Positions 6,531 through 13,896 are shown, counted from the stretch's first letter. The stretch is DNA of 14,172 nucleotides from Comamonadaceae bacterium (GCA_947458415.1 CANGZG010000052.1:1-14172), one strand, 5' to 3'. Notes: a model not told the origin generated them from the letters alone. A program made the numbers and translations.

Positions 6531-7787
6531 CACACACAACACAATGAATCTTTGACTCCCGTCACTCACGCAGACCGCGTGTTCAATGGGTATTCGCATG
6601 CGTCCCTCTGGTTCAGCCTGGGTGTAGGACTGCTGGTCATGCAAGTGGGGTCCTATTTGGTTCCACGGCTCGGCACGCAAGAAGCCCTGTGGGTCATTCT
6701 GTTGGGTTCTTTGCTTGGCGCAGGCTTGCTGGGCTGGGTCGCCAAAGTGGGATGCGACACAGGTTTGTCCAGTGCCGGTTTGATGCACCAGGTGTTTGGC
6801 AGCCGTTTCGCGCGCGTGCCGGTGCTGCTCAACATGGTGCAGTTGGTCGGATGGACCACCTTTGAATTGGTGATCATGCGCGATGGCACGCTGGCCATGA
6901 CGCAAGCCAGCCATTGGTCTGCACCTTATGTCGCCACCTTGCTCTGGGGTGGCGTGTTGGTGTTGCTGATGACGGGTTCCATGCTGGGTTTGGTCAGGAA
7001 CTTTCTCAGCAAATTTGGTTTGCCACTGGTGGTGTTGTCGCTGGTGTGGTTGAGTTGGCAATTCATCGGCATGTTGCAAGCCCAAGGTTGGGAGGCTTTC
7101 TGGCACAAACCCGGTAACGAAGAAAAAAGTTACATGATCAGCATGGAGTTGGTGATTGCCATGCCTGTGTCGTGGTTGCCTTTGATTGCGGACTACGCGC
7201 GTTTTGGCAAGAACAGCCGCTCGGCCATGACTGGCAGTTGGCTGGGCTATGCGATCGCCAACATCTGGTGCTATGCACTGGGTGTGATGGTGGTGAGCGT
7301 GTCTGCCCCAGACGCGAATTTGGTCAACACCTTGCTGCTGGCACAAGGTGGTTTGCTGGCCTTGGGTCTCATCTTGCTGGATGAAATCGACAATGCGTAT
7401 GGCGATGTGTATTCCGCTTCGGTCAACAGCCACAGCATCTGGTCAGGCTTCACGGTCAAGCAATGGGGTATCTTGATTGCGCTGGTTTGCACCGCCTTGG
7501 CCATGGTGTTGCCGATGCACAGTCTGGAGCCTTTTTTACTGATGCTGAGTTCGGTGTTTGTGCCCTTGTTTGGCGTCATTTTGGGACGCATGGGTTGGGG
7601 TCAGGTGAGCGCGACTTCTGTGCGCACCGACACCAAAGCGGTGTTGTCTTGGCTGGCTGGCATCGCGGTGTACCAACTCTGCATGCAATACACACCCTTC
7701 CTGGGTTATGCCATGCCCAGTTTGTTGACCACCTTGTTACTGGGTTGGTTAACCCGTCCTGTCAACGCAAAGGCTTCACTTGCATAA
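6525..7787 (+). CDS. cytX: CytX-like thiamine-precursor (hydroxymethylpyrimidine) permease
   Basis: An integral membrane transporter of 420 residues in the NCS1 (purine-cytosine permease) superfamily. About a dozen hydrophobic segments run through the protein, starting with SLWFSLGVGLLVMQVGSYLV near residue 30. Family landmarks are GWTTFELVIM around residue 110 and SWLPLIADYARF around 220. CytX proteins are commonly linked to TPP riboswitches and are predicted to import hydroxymethylpyrimidine; substrate is inferred here from that riboswitch and from the neighbouring thiD. The ATG at 6525 is preferred over the upstream in-frame TTG at 6510, which lies inside the leader hairpin. Its 3' end overlaps that of thiD, on the opposite strand, by 26 bp. 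Confidence 0.88.
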   Translation: MAHTQHNESLTPVTHADRVFNGYSHASLWFSLGVGLLVMQVGSYLVPRLGTQEALWVILLGSLLGAGLLGWVAKVGCDTGLSSAGLMHQVFGSRFARVPVLLNMVQLVGWTTFELVIMRDGTLAMTQASHWSAPYVATLLWGGVLVLLMTGSMLGLVRNFLSKFGLPLVVLSLVWLSWQFIGMLQAQGWEAFWHKPGNEEKSYMISMELVIAMPVSWLPLIADYARFGKNSRSAMTGSWLGYAIANIWCYALGVMVVSVSAPDANLVNTLLLAQGGLLALGLILLDEIDNAYGDVYSASVNSHSIWSGFTVKQWGILIALVCTALAMVLPMHSLEPFLLMLSSVFVPLFGVILGRMGWGQVSATSVRTDTKAVLSWLAGIAVYQLCMQYTPFLGYAMPSLLTTLLLGWLTRPVNAKASLA

Positions 7788-8607
7788 CCACAGGCGCAAA
7801 CCCATGGTTCAACGGTCCGTGCCCATGCCCGGTTTGGATGTGGGCGCCTTGGGCAATGGCTTGGCGGATGAACACCCTCGCAGCCGCCACCGCCGACAAC
7901 AGGTCGTGGCCCAAGGCCAATTGGGCGGCGATGGCAGACGACAAACTGCAGCCGGTGCCATGGACATTGCGACTGTGGATGCGTGTCGACTCGAAATGGG
8001 ACGCCGCCTGCCCATTGACTTGCAACACATCCACCAACAGGTTCCCTGGCAAATGCCCACCTTTGAGCAAAACTGCTTTGGCGCCCATGTCAATCAATGC
8101 CTGTGTAGCAGGTTGCAAACTGTTGACATCATTCAAAGGCCGACCAAGCAACCAACTGGCTTCATCCAAATTGGGCGTGATCAAACTCACTTTGGGAAAC
8201 AATTCACGCACCAACACAGACACGGTTTCTTCCGCGATCAAACGGTCACCGCTGGTGGCCACCATCACCGGGTCCAACACCACATGCTTCAAGTGGTAAT
8301 GGTCAATCGCCCACGCCACCACCTCAACCACGTCGGGCGAGTGCAACATGCCAATCTTGACCGCATCCACTCCAATGTCGTCCAGCACCGATTGCAATTG
8401 TGTTTTCAAAAACGCCGCGGGTACGCCGTGGATCGCTTGCACACCCAAGGTGTTTTGCGCGGTCAAAGCGGTCACGGCGGTCATGCCGTAGCAACCCAAA
8501 GCAGAGAACGTTTTCAAATCGGCTTGAATGCCTGCGCCACCGCCGCTGTCAGAACCTGCAATGCTGAGCACACGGGGGTATTGGTGAGTGAGAGTGATGT
8601 CATTCAT
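7762..8607 (-). CDS. thiD: Hydroxymethylpyrimidine/phosphomethylpyrimidine kinase
   Basis: Ribokinase-family enzyme of 281 residues that phosphorylates HMP and HMP-phosphate to HMP-pyrophosphate for thiamine synthesis. The N-terminal substrate motif AGSDSGGGAGIQADLK is at about residues 17-32. The blocks LDPVMVATSGD, LLKGGH and HGTGCSLSSAIA follow, with the conserved cysteine at 220. The ATG at 8607 is chosen because it places AGSDSGGG at the usual distance from the start. Longer in-frame starts (up to 8685) would run into thiO. No Shine-Dalgarno is visible, and a GATAAT (8620-8615 on this strand) lies only 7 nt upstream, so a leaderless transcript is possible. It lies between cytX and thiO but on the opposite strand to both. 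Confidence 0.94.
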   Translation of the reverse strand: MNDITLTHQYPRVLSIAGSDSGGGAGIQADLKTFSALGCYGMTAVTALTAQNTLGVQAIHGVPAAFLKTQLQSVLDDIGVDAVKIGMLHSPDVVEVVAWAIDHYHLKHVVLDPVMVATSGDRLIAEETVSVLVRELFPKVSLITPNLDEASWLLGRPLNDVNSLQPATQALIDMGAKAVLLKGGHLPGNLLVDVLQVNGQAASHFESTRIHSRNVHGTGCSLSSAIAAQLALGHDLLSAVAAARVFIRQAIAQGAHIQTGHGHGPLNHGFAPVVMQVKPLR

Positions 8608-8608
8608 G

Positions 8609-8627
8609 GTTTGCATTATCAGCAAAC
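8609..8627. promoter_or_regulatory. Inverted repeat GTTTGC-N7-GCAAAC in the thiD/thiO divergent region
   Basis: A perfect 6-bp inverted repeat with a 7-base spacer lies in the 55-bp gap between the divergent starts of thiD and thiO. On the minus strand the spacer includes GATAAT, a good -10 for thiD. The geometry suits an operator that would block RNA polymerase, or alternatively a small hairpin. No TPP riboswitch is present in this gap on either strand. Confidence 0.4.
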
Positions 8628-8662
8628 TTACACGCGGTCCGCTTTGCTCATGACAAATCACC

Positions 8663-9742
8663 ATGGCTAAAGCCTTGCATTGCATCGTCTGGGGCGCGGG
8701 CTTGATGGGGCGCCTGTTGTCGCATTCGCTTGCCCAAGCGGGTCATCGCGTGCAGGTGCATGATGCTGGCGACCCCGAAGGCCAAGGCTCTGCCGCGCGC
8801 ATTGCAGCCTCGATGTTGGCGCCCTTGGCCGAATCAGCAATCACCGAATGGCCGGTCGTGCAAATGGGTCAATACAGCTTGGGACGTTGGCCTGAATTGA
8901 TTGAATCTTTGCCTGCGCCAGTGTTTTTTCAACAAACAGGCAGTTTGCTGTTGTGGCACCGTCAAGACGCACCGCAAGCCAAATCATTGGTCGACAAATT
9001 GTTCGTCAACAGCCAGCAATTGCCAGACGACTGTCAACCTGTGTCCATCAGCACCGAACAACTGCAGACATTGGAACCCGAACTGAGCGGCAAATTCCAA
9101 CAAGGTCTGTGGCTGCCGCGTGAAGGTCAATTGGACAACCGCCAGTTACTCGACGCCTTGTTGCAATCCATGCAACAACTGGGTGTGGGCATCCATTGGC
9201 ATTCGTCATTGAATTTGAAAGAGATTGAGCGCCTGTCCGACAGCGGGGTGGACTGGGTGTTTGACTGCCGAGGCACAGGCGCGAAATCGGAATGGCCGGC
9301 CGTCAGAGGCGTGCGCGGCGAAGTGATTCGTTTGCATGCGCCTGAAGTGCACATACAACGGCCAGTTCGCTTGATGCATCCACGTTACCCTTTGTACATT
9401 GCACCCAAACCCCATGGCGTGTTTGTCATCGGTGCCACTGAAATTGAAAGCGATGACAGCTCACCGGCCAGTGTGCGTTCTGCGTTGGAGTTACTCAGCG
9501 CGGCCTACAGTTTGCATTCTGGATTTGCCGAGGCACGGATTTTGGAAATCAACACCCAACGCAGACCCGCACTCAACCACAATTTGCCAGGCATTCGTCA
9601 ACCCTCTGCGCGCATGGTGCAAATCAACGGTTTGTACCGCCATGGTTTTTTGGTGGCACCTGCCGTGCTTGACGCAGTGATGGGTTTGGTCAACGGTGAG
9701 CTTGCGTTGGCCAATCGCTTTCAACTGTTGCAGGATGTTTGA
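8663..9742 (+). CDS. thiO: FAD-dependent glycine oxidase
   Basis: A D-amino-acid-oxidase-type flavoenzyme of 359 residues that oxidises glycine to the imine needed by ThiG for the thiazole ring, under aerobic conditions. The FAD-binding GAGLMG is at residues 11-16, followed by the ThiO-like AARIAASMLAPLAE around 45-58. The C-terminal substrate/FAD region GLYRHGFLVAP is near residue 330. The context thiO-thiS-thiG-thiE supports ThiO over other DAO-family oxidases. The ATG at 8663 lacks a strong ribosome site. The stop is followed after one base by thiS, whose ribosome site (CAGGA, 9731-9735) lies within the end of thiO. Confidence 0.92.
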   Translation: MAKALHCIVWGAGLMGRLLSHSLAQAGHRVQVHDAGDPEGQGSAARIAASMLAPLAESAITEWPVVQMGQYSLGRWPELIESLPAPVFFQQTGSLLLWHRQDAPQAKSLVDKLFVNSQQLPDDCQPVSISTEQLQTLEPELSGKFQQGLWLPREGQLDNRQLLDALLQSMQQLGVGIHWHSSLNLKEIERLSDSGVDWVFDCRGTGAKSEWPAVRGVRGEVIRLHAPEVHIQRPVRLMHPRYPLYIAPKPHGVFVIGATEIESDDSSPASVRSALELLSAAYSLHSGFAEARILEINTQRRPALNHNLPGIRQPSARMVQINGLYRHGFLVAPAVLDAVMGLVNGELALANRFQLLQDV

Positions 9743-9743
9743 C

Positions 9744-9956
9744 ATGGCAACCCAACATATTCAAGTGTGGATCAACCAAATCAGCACCGTTCTGGTCAGC
9801 CCGGCCTGCCTGTCAGACGCGATTGCGGCAGCGAATGTCAAACCGCCGTTTGCTGCGGCCGTCAACATGCAGTTTGTTCCCAAAAAAAACCATGCCGTCC
9901 ATCTACTCAAAGACGGTGACAAGATTGAATTGATAGTCCCTGTCACAGGAGGATAG
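9744..9956 (+). CDS. thiS: Sulfur carrier protein ThiS
   Basis: A ubiquitin-like sulfur carrier of 70 residues. Its C-terminal glycine is adenylated and converted to a thiocarboxylate that gives sulfur to ThiG. The protein ends in VTGG, the diglycine tail (residues 69-70) required for this chemistry. KDGDKIELIVPVTGG is the typical C-terminal strand. It starts one base after thiO; the ATG at 9744 has CAGGA eight bases upstream. An ATG at 9735 overlapping thiO is less likely. No thiF adenylase is seen in the window, so activation must depend on an enzyme encoded elsewhere. Confidence 0.93.
   Translation: MATQHIQVWINQISTVLVSPACLSDAIAAANVKPPFAAAVNMQFVPKKNHAVHLLKDGDKIELIVPVTGG
9947..9953 (+). promoter_or_regulatory. 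Ribosome binding site of thiG embedded in the ThiS diglycine codons
   Basis: AGGAGGA lies 4 nt before the TTG start of thiG. The two GGA codons in it encode the essential C-terminal Gly-Gly of ThiS. This strong site decides the TTG at 9958 as the thiG start. Confidence 0.75.
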
Positions 9957-9957
9957 T

Positions 9958-10752
9958 TTGAGCACAGCCACCGATCCGCTGGTTTTGTACGGCGAAGTTT
10001 TTCAAAGCAGATTGTTGTTGGGGACATCGCGCTACCCGTCACCGCAAGTATTGGCGGATGCAGTCAATGCCTCGCAACCCGCCATGTTGACCGCTTCCCT
10101 TCGACGGCAAACCGCGCATGCCGACACCTCGCCAGCTTTTTGGCAGTTACTCAAAAACATGAACGTACCGGTGCTGCCCAACACCGCGGGTTGTCACAGT
10201 GTTCAAGAAGTGATCACCACCGCCGAAATGGCACGGGAAGTGTTTGAAACCGACTGGCTGAAATTGGAATTGATCGGTGACGATTACAGCTTGCAGCCCG
10301 ACACGTTGAATCTGCCCTTGGCTGCCGACCACCTGGTCAAAGCGGGTTTCAAAGTACTGCCCTATTGCACCGAAGATTTGGTGCTGTGCCAAAAACTGGT
10401 CGATGTCGGTTGTCAAGCTGTCATGCCGTGGGCTGCCCCAATTGGAACGGGGCAAGGACCGGTCAACCCGTATGCCATGAAATTGCTGCGCGAACGGCTG
10501 TCAGTGCCTTTGATCGTGGACGCCGGTTTGGGTGTCCCCTCGCATGCGTGTCAAGTCATGGAGTGGGGCTATGACGCGGTGTTGCTCAACACCGCAGTGG
10601 CATTGGCGCATGACCCCGTCGCCATGTCGCAGGCCTTCGCGCAAGCCGTTGCCGCAGGCAGGCAAGCATTTTTGGGCGGAGCGATGCAAGCTCAAACATC
10701 TGCGCAAGCAAGCACCCCGTTGATTGGCACTCCTTTTTGGCACCAAGCATGA
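9958..10752 (+). CDS. thiG: Thiazole synthase
   Basis: A TIM-barrel enzyme of 264 residues that condenses deoxyxylulose phosphate, dehydroglycine and the sulfur of ThiS thiocarboxylate into the thiazole phosphate. The lysine that forms the imine with the sugar is K102 in WLKLELIGDD. Other family blocks are LLLGTSRYPSP (19-29), SLRRQT, NTAGCHS, KVLPYCTEDLVLC, MPWAAPIGTGQG and VDAGLGVPSHA. It starts with TTG at 9958, supported by the AGGAGGA upstream, one base after the thiS stop. Its stop overlaps the thiE start (ATGA), so the two are probably coupled. The C-terminal extension after GRQAFLGGAM, about 20 residues, is rich in Ala, Gln and Thr and looks variable. Confidence 0.95.
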   Translation: MSTATDPLVLYGEVFQSRLLLGTSRYPSPQVLADAVNASQPAMLTASLRRQTAHADTSPAFWQLLKNMNVPVLPNTAGCHSVQEVITTAEMAREVFETDWLKLELIGDDYSLQPDTLNLPLAADHLVKAGFKVLPYCTEDLVLCQKLVDVGCQAVMPWAAPIGTGQGPVNPYAMKLLRERLSVPLIVDAGLGVPSHACQVMEWGYDAVLLNTAVALAHDPVAMSQAFAQAVAAGRQAFLGGAMQAQTSAQASTPLIGTPFWHQA

Positions 10753-11678
10753 CCACATTCTCAAACGACACTCGCCAACTGGCCACGGCACTGACCGAAC
10801 GGTTCCAACATTTGTTCGCAGGTGAATCCGTGTCTTGGGAAGAATTGGCAAATAACGCGCCTGCGCATTTGGCCAACACCCCTTTCGAAGGTGTTTGGTG
10901 CGCAGCCCGGTTGCTGGGGTTTGTGGTGCATGACGCGGACTGCATTGCAAGCGCATGGCAAGCGCAGTCAAAGCGCTTGGGTCAATTCGACGCCACACGT
11001 TGGCCCTGCGACCCGCAAGATTTTTCTTTGCCCCAAGCAGACGGTCCCCACGCATTTGCAAGTTGTCCCCGCTCATTGGGCTTGTACGCCGTGCTGCCGG
11101 ACGCCGCATGGGTGGCTCGCATGGTGGATTTGGGTGTGCCAACGGTTCAATTGCGTTTCAAATCGGAAGATAAACAAGCCATTCAACACCAAGTGCAAGC
11201 GGCTGTGAAAGCAGTACGCGGCAGCGATACGCTGTTGTTCATCAACGACCATTGGCAAGAAGCCATTGACGCTGGCGCCTACGGTGTGCACTTGGGACAA
11301 GAAGACATGGTGCAGGCCCCACTGGACGCCATCCGCCAAGCAGGGCTTCGCTTAGGTTTGAGCTCGCATGGTTATGCCGAAATGCTGCAAGCCTGCGCCG
11401 CGCAACCCAGCTATTTGGCGCTCGGCGCCGTGTTTCCCACCACACTCAAACGCATGGCCACCGCACCACAGGGGCTGGGGCGATTGGCGCAATACGCTCA
11501 GCTGATGCGTGGACGGTCGTTGGTGGCCATCGGTGGGATTGATCTTGAACGCTTGCCAGCGGTGCTGCAAACCGGCGTGGGTTCTGCCGCCTGTGTGCGT
11601 GCCATCACGGCAGCAGACGACGTTGCGCAAGCCGTTGCGCAATGGCAGGCATGTTTGAAGCAGCACCTTCGACCATAG
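10749..11678 (+). CDS. thiE: Thiamine phosphate synthase with N-terminal extension
   Basis: Joins HMP-pyrophosphate and thiazole phosphate into thiamine phosphate. It has 309 residues against about 210 for E. coli ThiE. The catalytic TIM barrel starts near CPRSLGLYAVLP (106-117) and carries QLRFK (134-138), LFINDHW (IND at 165-167), GVHLGQED (179-186), GLSSHG, LGAVFPTTLKRMATAPQG and AIGGIDLE. Residues 1 to about 105 form an extra domain that I cannot assign to a function. Betaproteobacterial relatives also have long ThiE proteins, by recollection. The ATG at 10749 overlaps the thiG stop by 4 nt; an upstream TTG at 10737 is less likely. It is the last gene of the run and converges on nagK. Confidence 0.92.
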   Translation: MTTFSNDTRQLATALTERFQHLFAGESVSWEELANNAPAHLANTPFEGVWCAARLLGFVVHDADCIASAWQAQSKRLGQFDATRWPCDPQDFSLPQADGPHAFASCPRSLGLYAVLPDAAWVARMVDLGVPTVQLRFKSEDKQAIQHQVQAAVKAVRGSDTLLFINDHWQEAIDAGAYGVHLGQEDMVQAPLDAIRQAGLRLGLSSHGYAEMLQACAAQPSYLALGAVFPTTLKRMATAPQGLGRLAQYAQLMRGRSLVAIGGIDLERLPAVLQTGVGSAACVRAITAADDVAQAVAQWQACLKQHLRP

Positions 11679-11812
11679 CCATTTCACCAAGGCGAATGCG
11701 GGATGAACTCCAACCGCGCCATCGTTCACTCGACCAAAGGCAGGGTGCGCGGTCCGATCAATCGCCATATCGCCGCTCGGCGAGACCATGTACAGGTCAA
11801 CGCATACCTAGG
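11679..11812. other. Intergenic gap between convergent thiE and nagK
   Basis: A gap of 134 bp where two convergent units meet. It holds a short GC-rich inverted repeat, TCGCC-GCTC-GGCGA (11770-11783), with no T-run on either side, so it is a weak terminator candidate at best. An 8-bp palindrome ACCTAGGT spans 11806-11813 at the nagK stop. On the minus strand the frame is open after a stop by nagK and reads through the gap into antisense thiE; I do not recognise the peptide. Confidence 0.5.
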
Positions 11813-12508
11813 TCAGGCACGCACCTCCAATGCCACCTCTGCCACGCCTTGTACCCGTCCTGTGATGCGATCGCCCGCCACCACAGGCCCAACCCCTTCA
11901 GGTGTGCCGGTGTAAATGAGATCCCCTGGTTGCAGGTGATAGAAAAGAGACAGATCTGCAATGATCTCGCGGACATTCCAAATCAATTTGTTCACGTCAG
12001 AAGACTGCTTGGTGACACCATTGACCTCTAAGGCGATCGCTCCGTTGTCAATGATGTGTTCTGGCATTGGCACAATTTCACTGCACACCGATCCGTTCTC
12101 GATGTCTTTGCCCAAGTCCCAAGGTCGCCCCTTGTCGCGCGCGACCAATTGCAAATCACGCCGGGTCATGTCCAGCCCAGCGGCATAGCCATAAATCAGT
12201 TCATGCGCGTGGTCTGGGCTGACGCGAAACCCTGCTTTGCCAATGGCCACCACCATCTCCATTTCAAAATGGTAGTTTTGGGTCTCTGAGGGGTAAGGCA
12301 CCTTTGCCCCACTTTGCACCAGTGTCTGCGCAGCCTTGGTGAAGTAAAAAGGACGCTCAGTGGCTTTGTCGACAGGTTTGCCCATTTCTTGCGCGTGTGC
12401 ATGGTAATTGCGTCCCACAAAATACAAACGTTGCACGGGAAAGCGCGCGCTGATGCCTTTGATAGGCAAAGAAAAGACGGCGGGAGGCGGGAACACATAA
12501 ACAGACAT
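11813..12508 (-). CDS. nagK: Fumarylpyruvate hydrolase (FAA hydrolase family)
   Basis: A hydrolase of 231 residues in the fumarylacetoacetase superfamily, predicted to split fumarylpyruvate into fumarate and pyruvate, the last step of gentisate breakdown. The family opening VGRNYHAHAQEMG (31-43) and the metal ligands E82 and E84 (HFEMEM) and D113 (GLDMTRRDLQ) are visible. The lid/core blocks KGRPWDLGKD and IYTGTPEGVGPV follow. It starts with ATG at 12508, with AGGAA about six bases upstream, 29 nt after nagI. Because nagL is not seen nearby, direct action on maleylpyruvate is an alternative. The superfamily is certain and the exact substrate is inferred from its neighbour. Confidence 0.82.
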   Translation of the reverse strand: MSVYVFPPPAVFSLPIKGISARFPVQRLYFVGRNYHAHAQEMGKPVDKATERPFYFTKAAQTLVQSGAKVPYPSETQNYHFEMEMVVAIGKAGFRVSPDHAHELIYGYAAGLDMTRRDLQLVARDKGRPWDLGKDIENGSVCSEIVPMPEHIIDNGAIALEVNGVTKQSSDVNKLIWNVREIIADLSLFYHLQPGDLIYTGTPEGVGPVVAGDRITGRVQGVAEVALEVRA

Positions 12509-12537
12509 GGGAAATTCCTATCAAATAAACAATCGGT

Positions 12538-13578
12538 TCAACCGCGGTTCTCGTACACACCGAGTTTTCGATGCAGCGGCGACTCGTCAGCCAAAAACAA
12601 AAAAGCAGGCGCATGTGGGTTCATGTTGACCAGCGTCACTGCTTCGTAACCGGGCGCACAACATGTGTCGGCTTCCACCAAATGGAATTGACTGTCCACG
12701 ATCTGCGCTTGCACTTGACCCTCAATCACGTGAAACACTTGGGCGGGAGAACGGGCTGGCAATCGCAGCGACTGACCAGGTCGCAACATCAACGCATAAA
12801 ACCCCAAAATATTTTCAGCGTCGCTGCCCGTCTCCGGGTTGGTGTAGGTGACTTGCACTTGCTCGACAGAAGGATCATCCGCGGCCAATGTTTCCAATGC
12901 GGCTTTGGCATCGGTCCATGCATAACGCAACATCGGGTATGCCTTTTTGCTGCGCTCAAACACTTTGGTGGGCACCACACCACCTCGGGCATATTGCATG
13001 TCTCCGCGACCAGCCACCACGGTTTGACGGTCGCCATTCACATGGTAGGACGCCTCCATGTAATACACCAAGGGCAGGTCCAACACATCCAACCAAATGA
13101 CAGGCGCTGTCCCGTCATGTCCGTGCTCGTGCCACAAACCGGTGGGCGTCAAAATCAAGTCACCTCGGTGCATGGGACATTTTTCACCATCCACCGTCGT
13201 GTAAGCGCCCTCGCCTTCAACAATCATGCGAACCGCGTTTGGCGTGTGCCGGTGGCTGGGCGCCCACTCGCAAGGCAGAAGCAGTTGCATGCCCAAATAC
13301 ATGGCAGCACTTGCTTGCATTTTGTCCAGTCCATGGCCCGGGTTGGCCAATACCAATACACGTCGTTCAGCTTTTTCAATCGGGGTCAATTCGCCAGCTT
13401 TCAAAAGCAAAGGTTTGATCGATTGGTACGGCCAATGGATCGGGCGTGTTTGTCGCGAGGGAATGTGAGGCGGCAACACCCCACGCAAACTTGGCCACAA
13501 CGGCACCAAGTTCAAATCACGCAAATCTTGAACATAGTCTGCTGGCAAGTCTTCAATTCGACCGAGTTCGTGCGTCAT
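12538..13578 (-). CDS. nagI: Gentisate 1,2-dioxygenase
   Basis: A bicupin Fe(II) ring-cleavage dioxygenase of 346 residues that opens gentisate to maleylpyruvate with O2. The first cupin has the iron ligands H109 and H111 in SHRHTPNAVR and H150 in GLWHEHGHD, matching the family pattern. The second cupin (residues about 255-325, RPGQSLRLPARSPAQVFHVIEG) lacks a full set of metal ligands, as is common. The ATG at 13578 overlaps the ferredoxin stop (ATGA) and has GGTGA upstream; an upstream TTG at 13590 is less likely. Related salicylate or 1-hydroxy-2-naphthoate dioxygenases share the fold, but the salicylate 5-hydroxylase genes next to it point to gentisate. Confidence 0.92.
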   Translation of the reverse strand: MTHELGRIEDLPADYVQDLRDLNLVPLWPSLRGVLPPHIPSRQTRPIHWPYQSIKPLLLKAGELTPIEKAERRVLVLANPGHGLDKMQASAAMYLGMQLLLPCEWAPSHRHTPNAVRMIVEGEGAYTTVDGEKCPMHRGDLILTPTGLWHEHGHDGTAPVIWLDVLDLPLVYYMEASYHVNGDRQTVVAGRGDMQYARGGVVPTKVFERSKKAYPMLRYAWTDAKAALETLAADDPSVEQVQVTYTNPETGSDAENILGFYALMLRPGQSLRLPARSPAQVFHVIEGQVQAQIVDSQFHLVEADTCCAPGYEAVTLVNMNPHAPAFLFLADESPLHRKLGVYENRG

Positions 13579-13886
13579 GTTTTCACCCAAATGCGTTGGT
13601 TTTCAATGCGTACCGCATAGGTGCGGATGTCTTGCGTCAACGGGGCGCACAGTGCTTTGCCCGTGCACACATCAAATCGCCCTTGGTGCAAAGGGCATTC
13701 AATTTCTCGCCCCTCCAAAAAACCGTCGCTCATGCGCGCAGCGCCATGGGTGCACAGGTTGTCAGTGGCATAGACCTCACCCTCTACCTCGTACAGCGCA
13801 ATCTCTTTGCCGTTCACCGTCACCGCGGTGACGTCACCTTCTGGCACCGCGTCAACGGCCAGAACATCAATCCATGTATCAGTCAT
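13575..13886 (-). CDS. nagAb: Rieske [2Fe-2S] ferredoxin of the salicylate 5-hydroxylase system
   Basis: A small soluble electron carrier of 103 residues that hands electrons from a reductase to a Rieske oxygenase. The cluster ligands are C45-x-H47 (LCTHGAARMSDG) and C64-x2-H67 (IECPLHQGRFD), the usual spacing. The ATG at 13886 has GAGGA 7-8 bases upstream and lies 10 nt after the nagH stop, so it is chosen over a longer in-frame start at 13925 that would overlap nagH. The position between the oxygenase small subunit and gentisate dioxygenase agrees with the nag layout of Ralstonia U2, where one ferredoxin serves salicylate 5-hydroxylase. No reductase (nagAa) is in the window. Confidence 0.87.
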   Translation of the reverse strand: MTDTWIDVLAVDAVPEGDVTAVTVNGKEIALYEVEGEVYATDNLCTHGAARMSDGFLEGREIECPLHQGRFDVCTGKALCAPLTQDIRTYAVRIENQRIWVKT

Positions 13887-13896
13887 CGTTTGTTCC

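Noticed and set aside
6294..7433. 379-codon open frame on the minus strand opposite cytX and its riboswitch
   Set aside because: Antisense to a clear membrane protein and to a structured leader. Composition is rich in His and Gln as expected from an antisense frame.
7780..8670. 296-codon open frame on the plus strand opposite thiD
   Set aside because: Antisense shadow of thiD; rich in His, Gln and Arg and without a domain.
8608..8685. Longer N-terminus for thiD starting at 8685
   Set aside because: It would overlap the divergent thiO start. The extra residues do not resemble the family, whose AGSDSGGG motif lies near the N-terminus.
11770..11783. Intrinsic terminator between thiE and nagK
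   Set aside because: The stem is only 5 bp and no T-run follows on either strand.
12571..13620. 349-codon open frame on the plus strand opposite nagI
   Set aside because: Antisense shadow of gentisate dioxygenase, with no recognisable motif.
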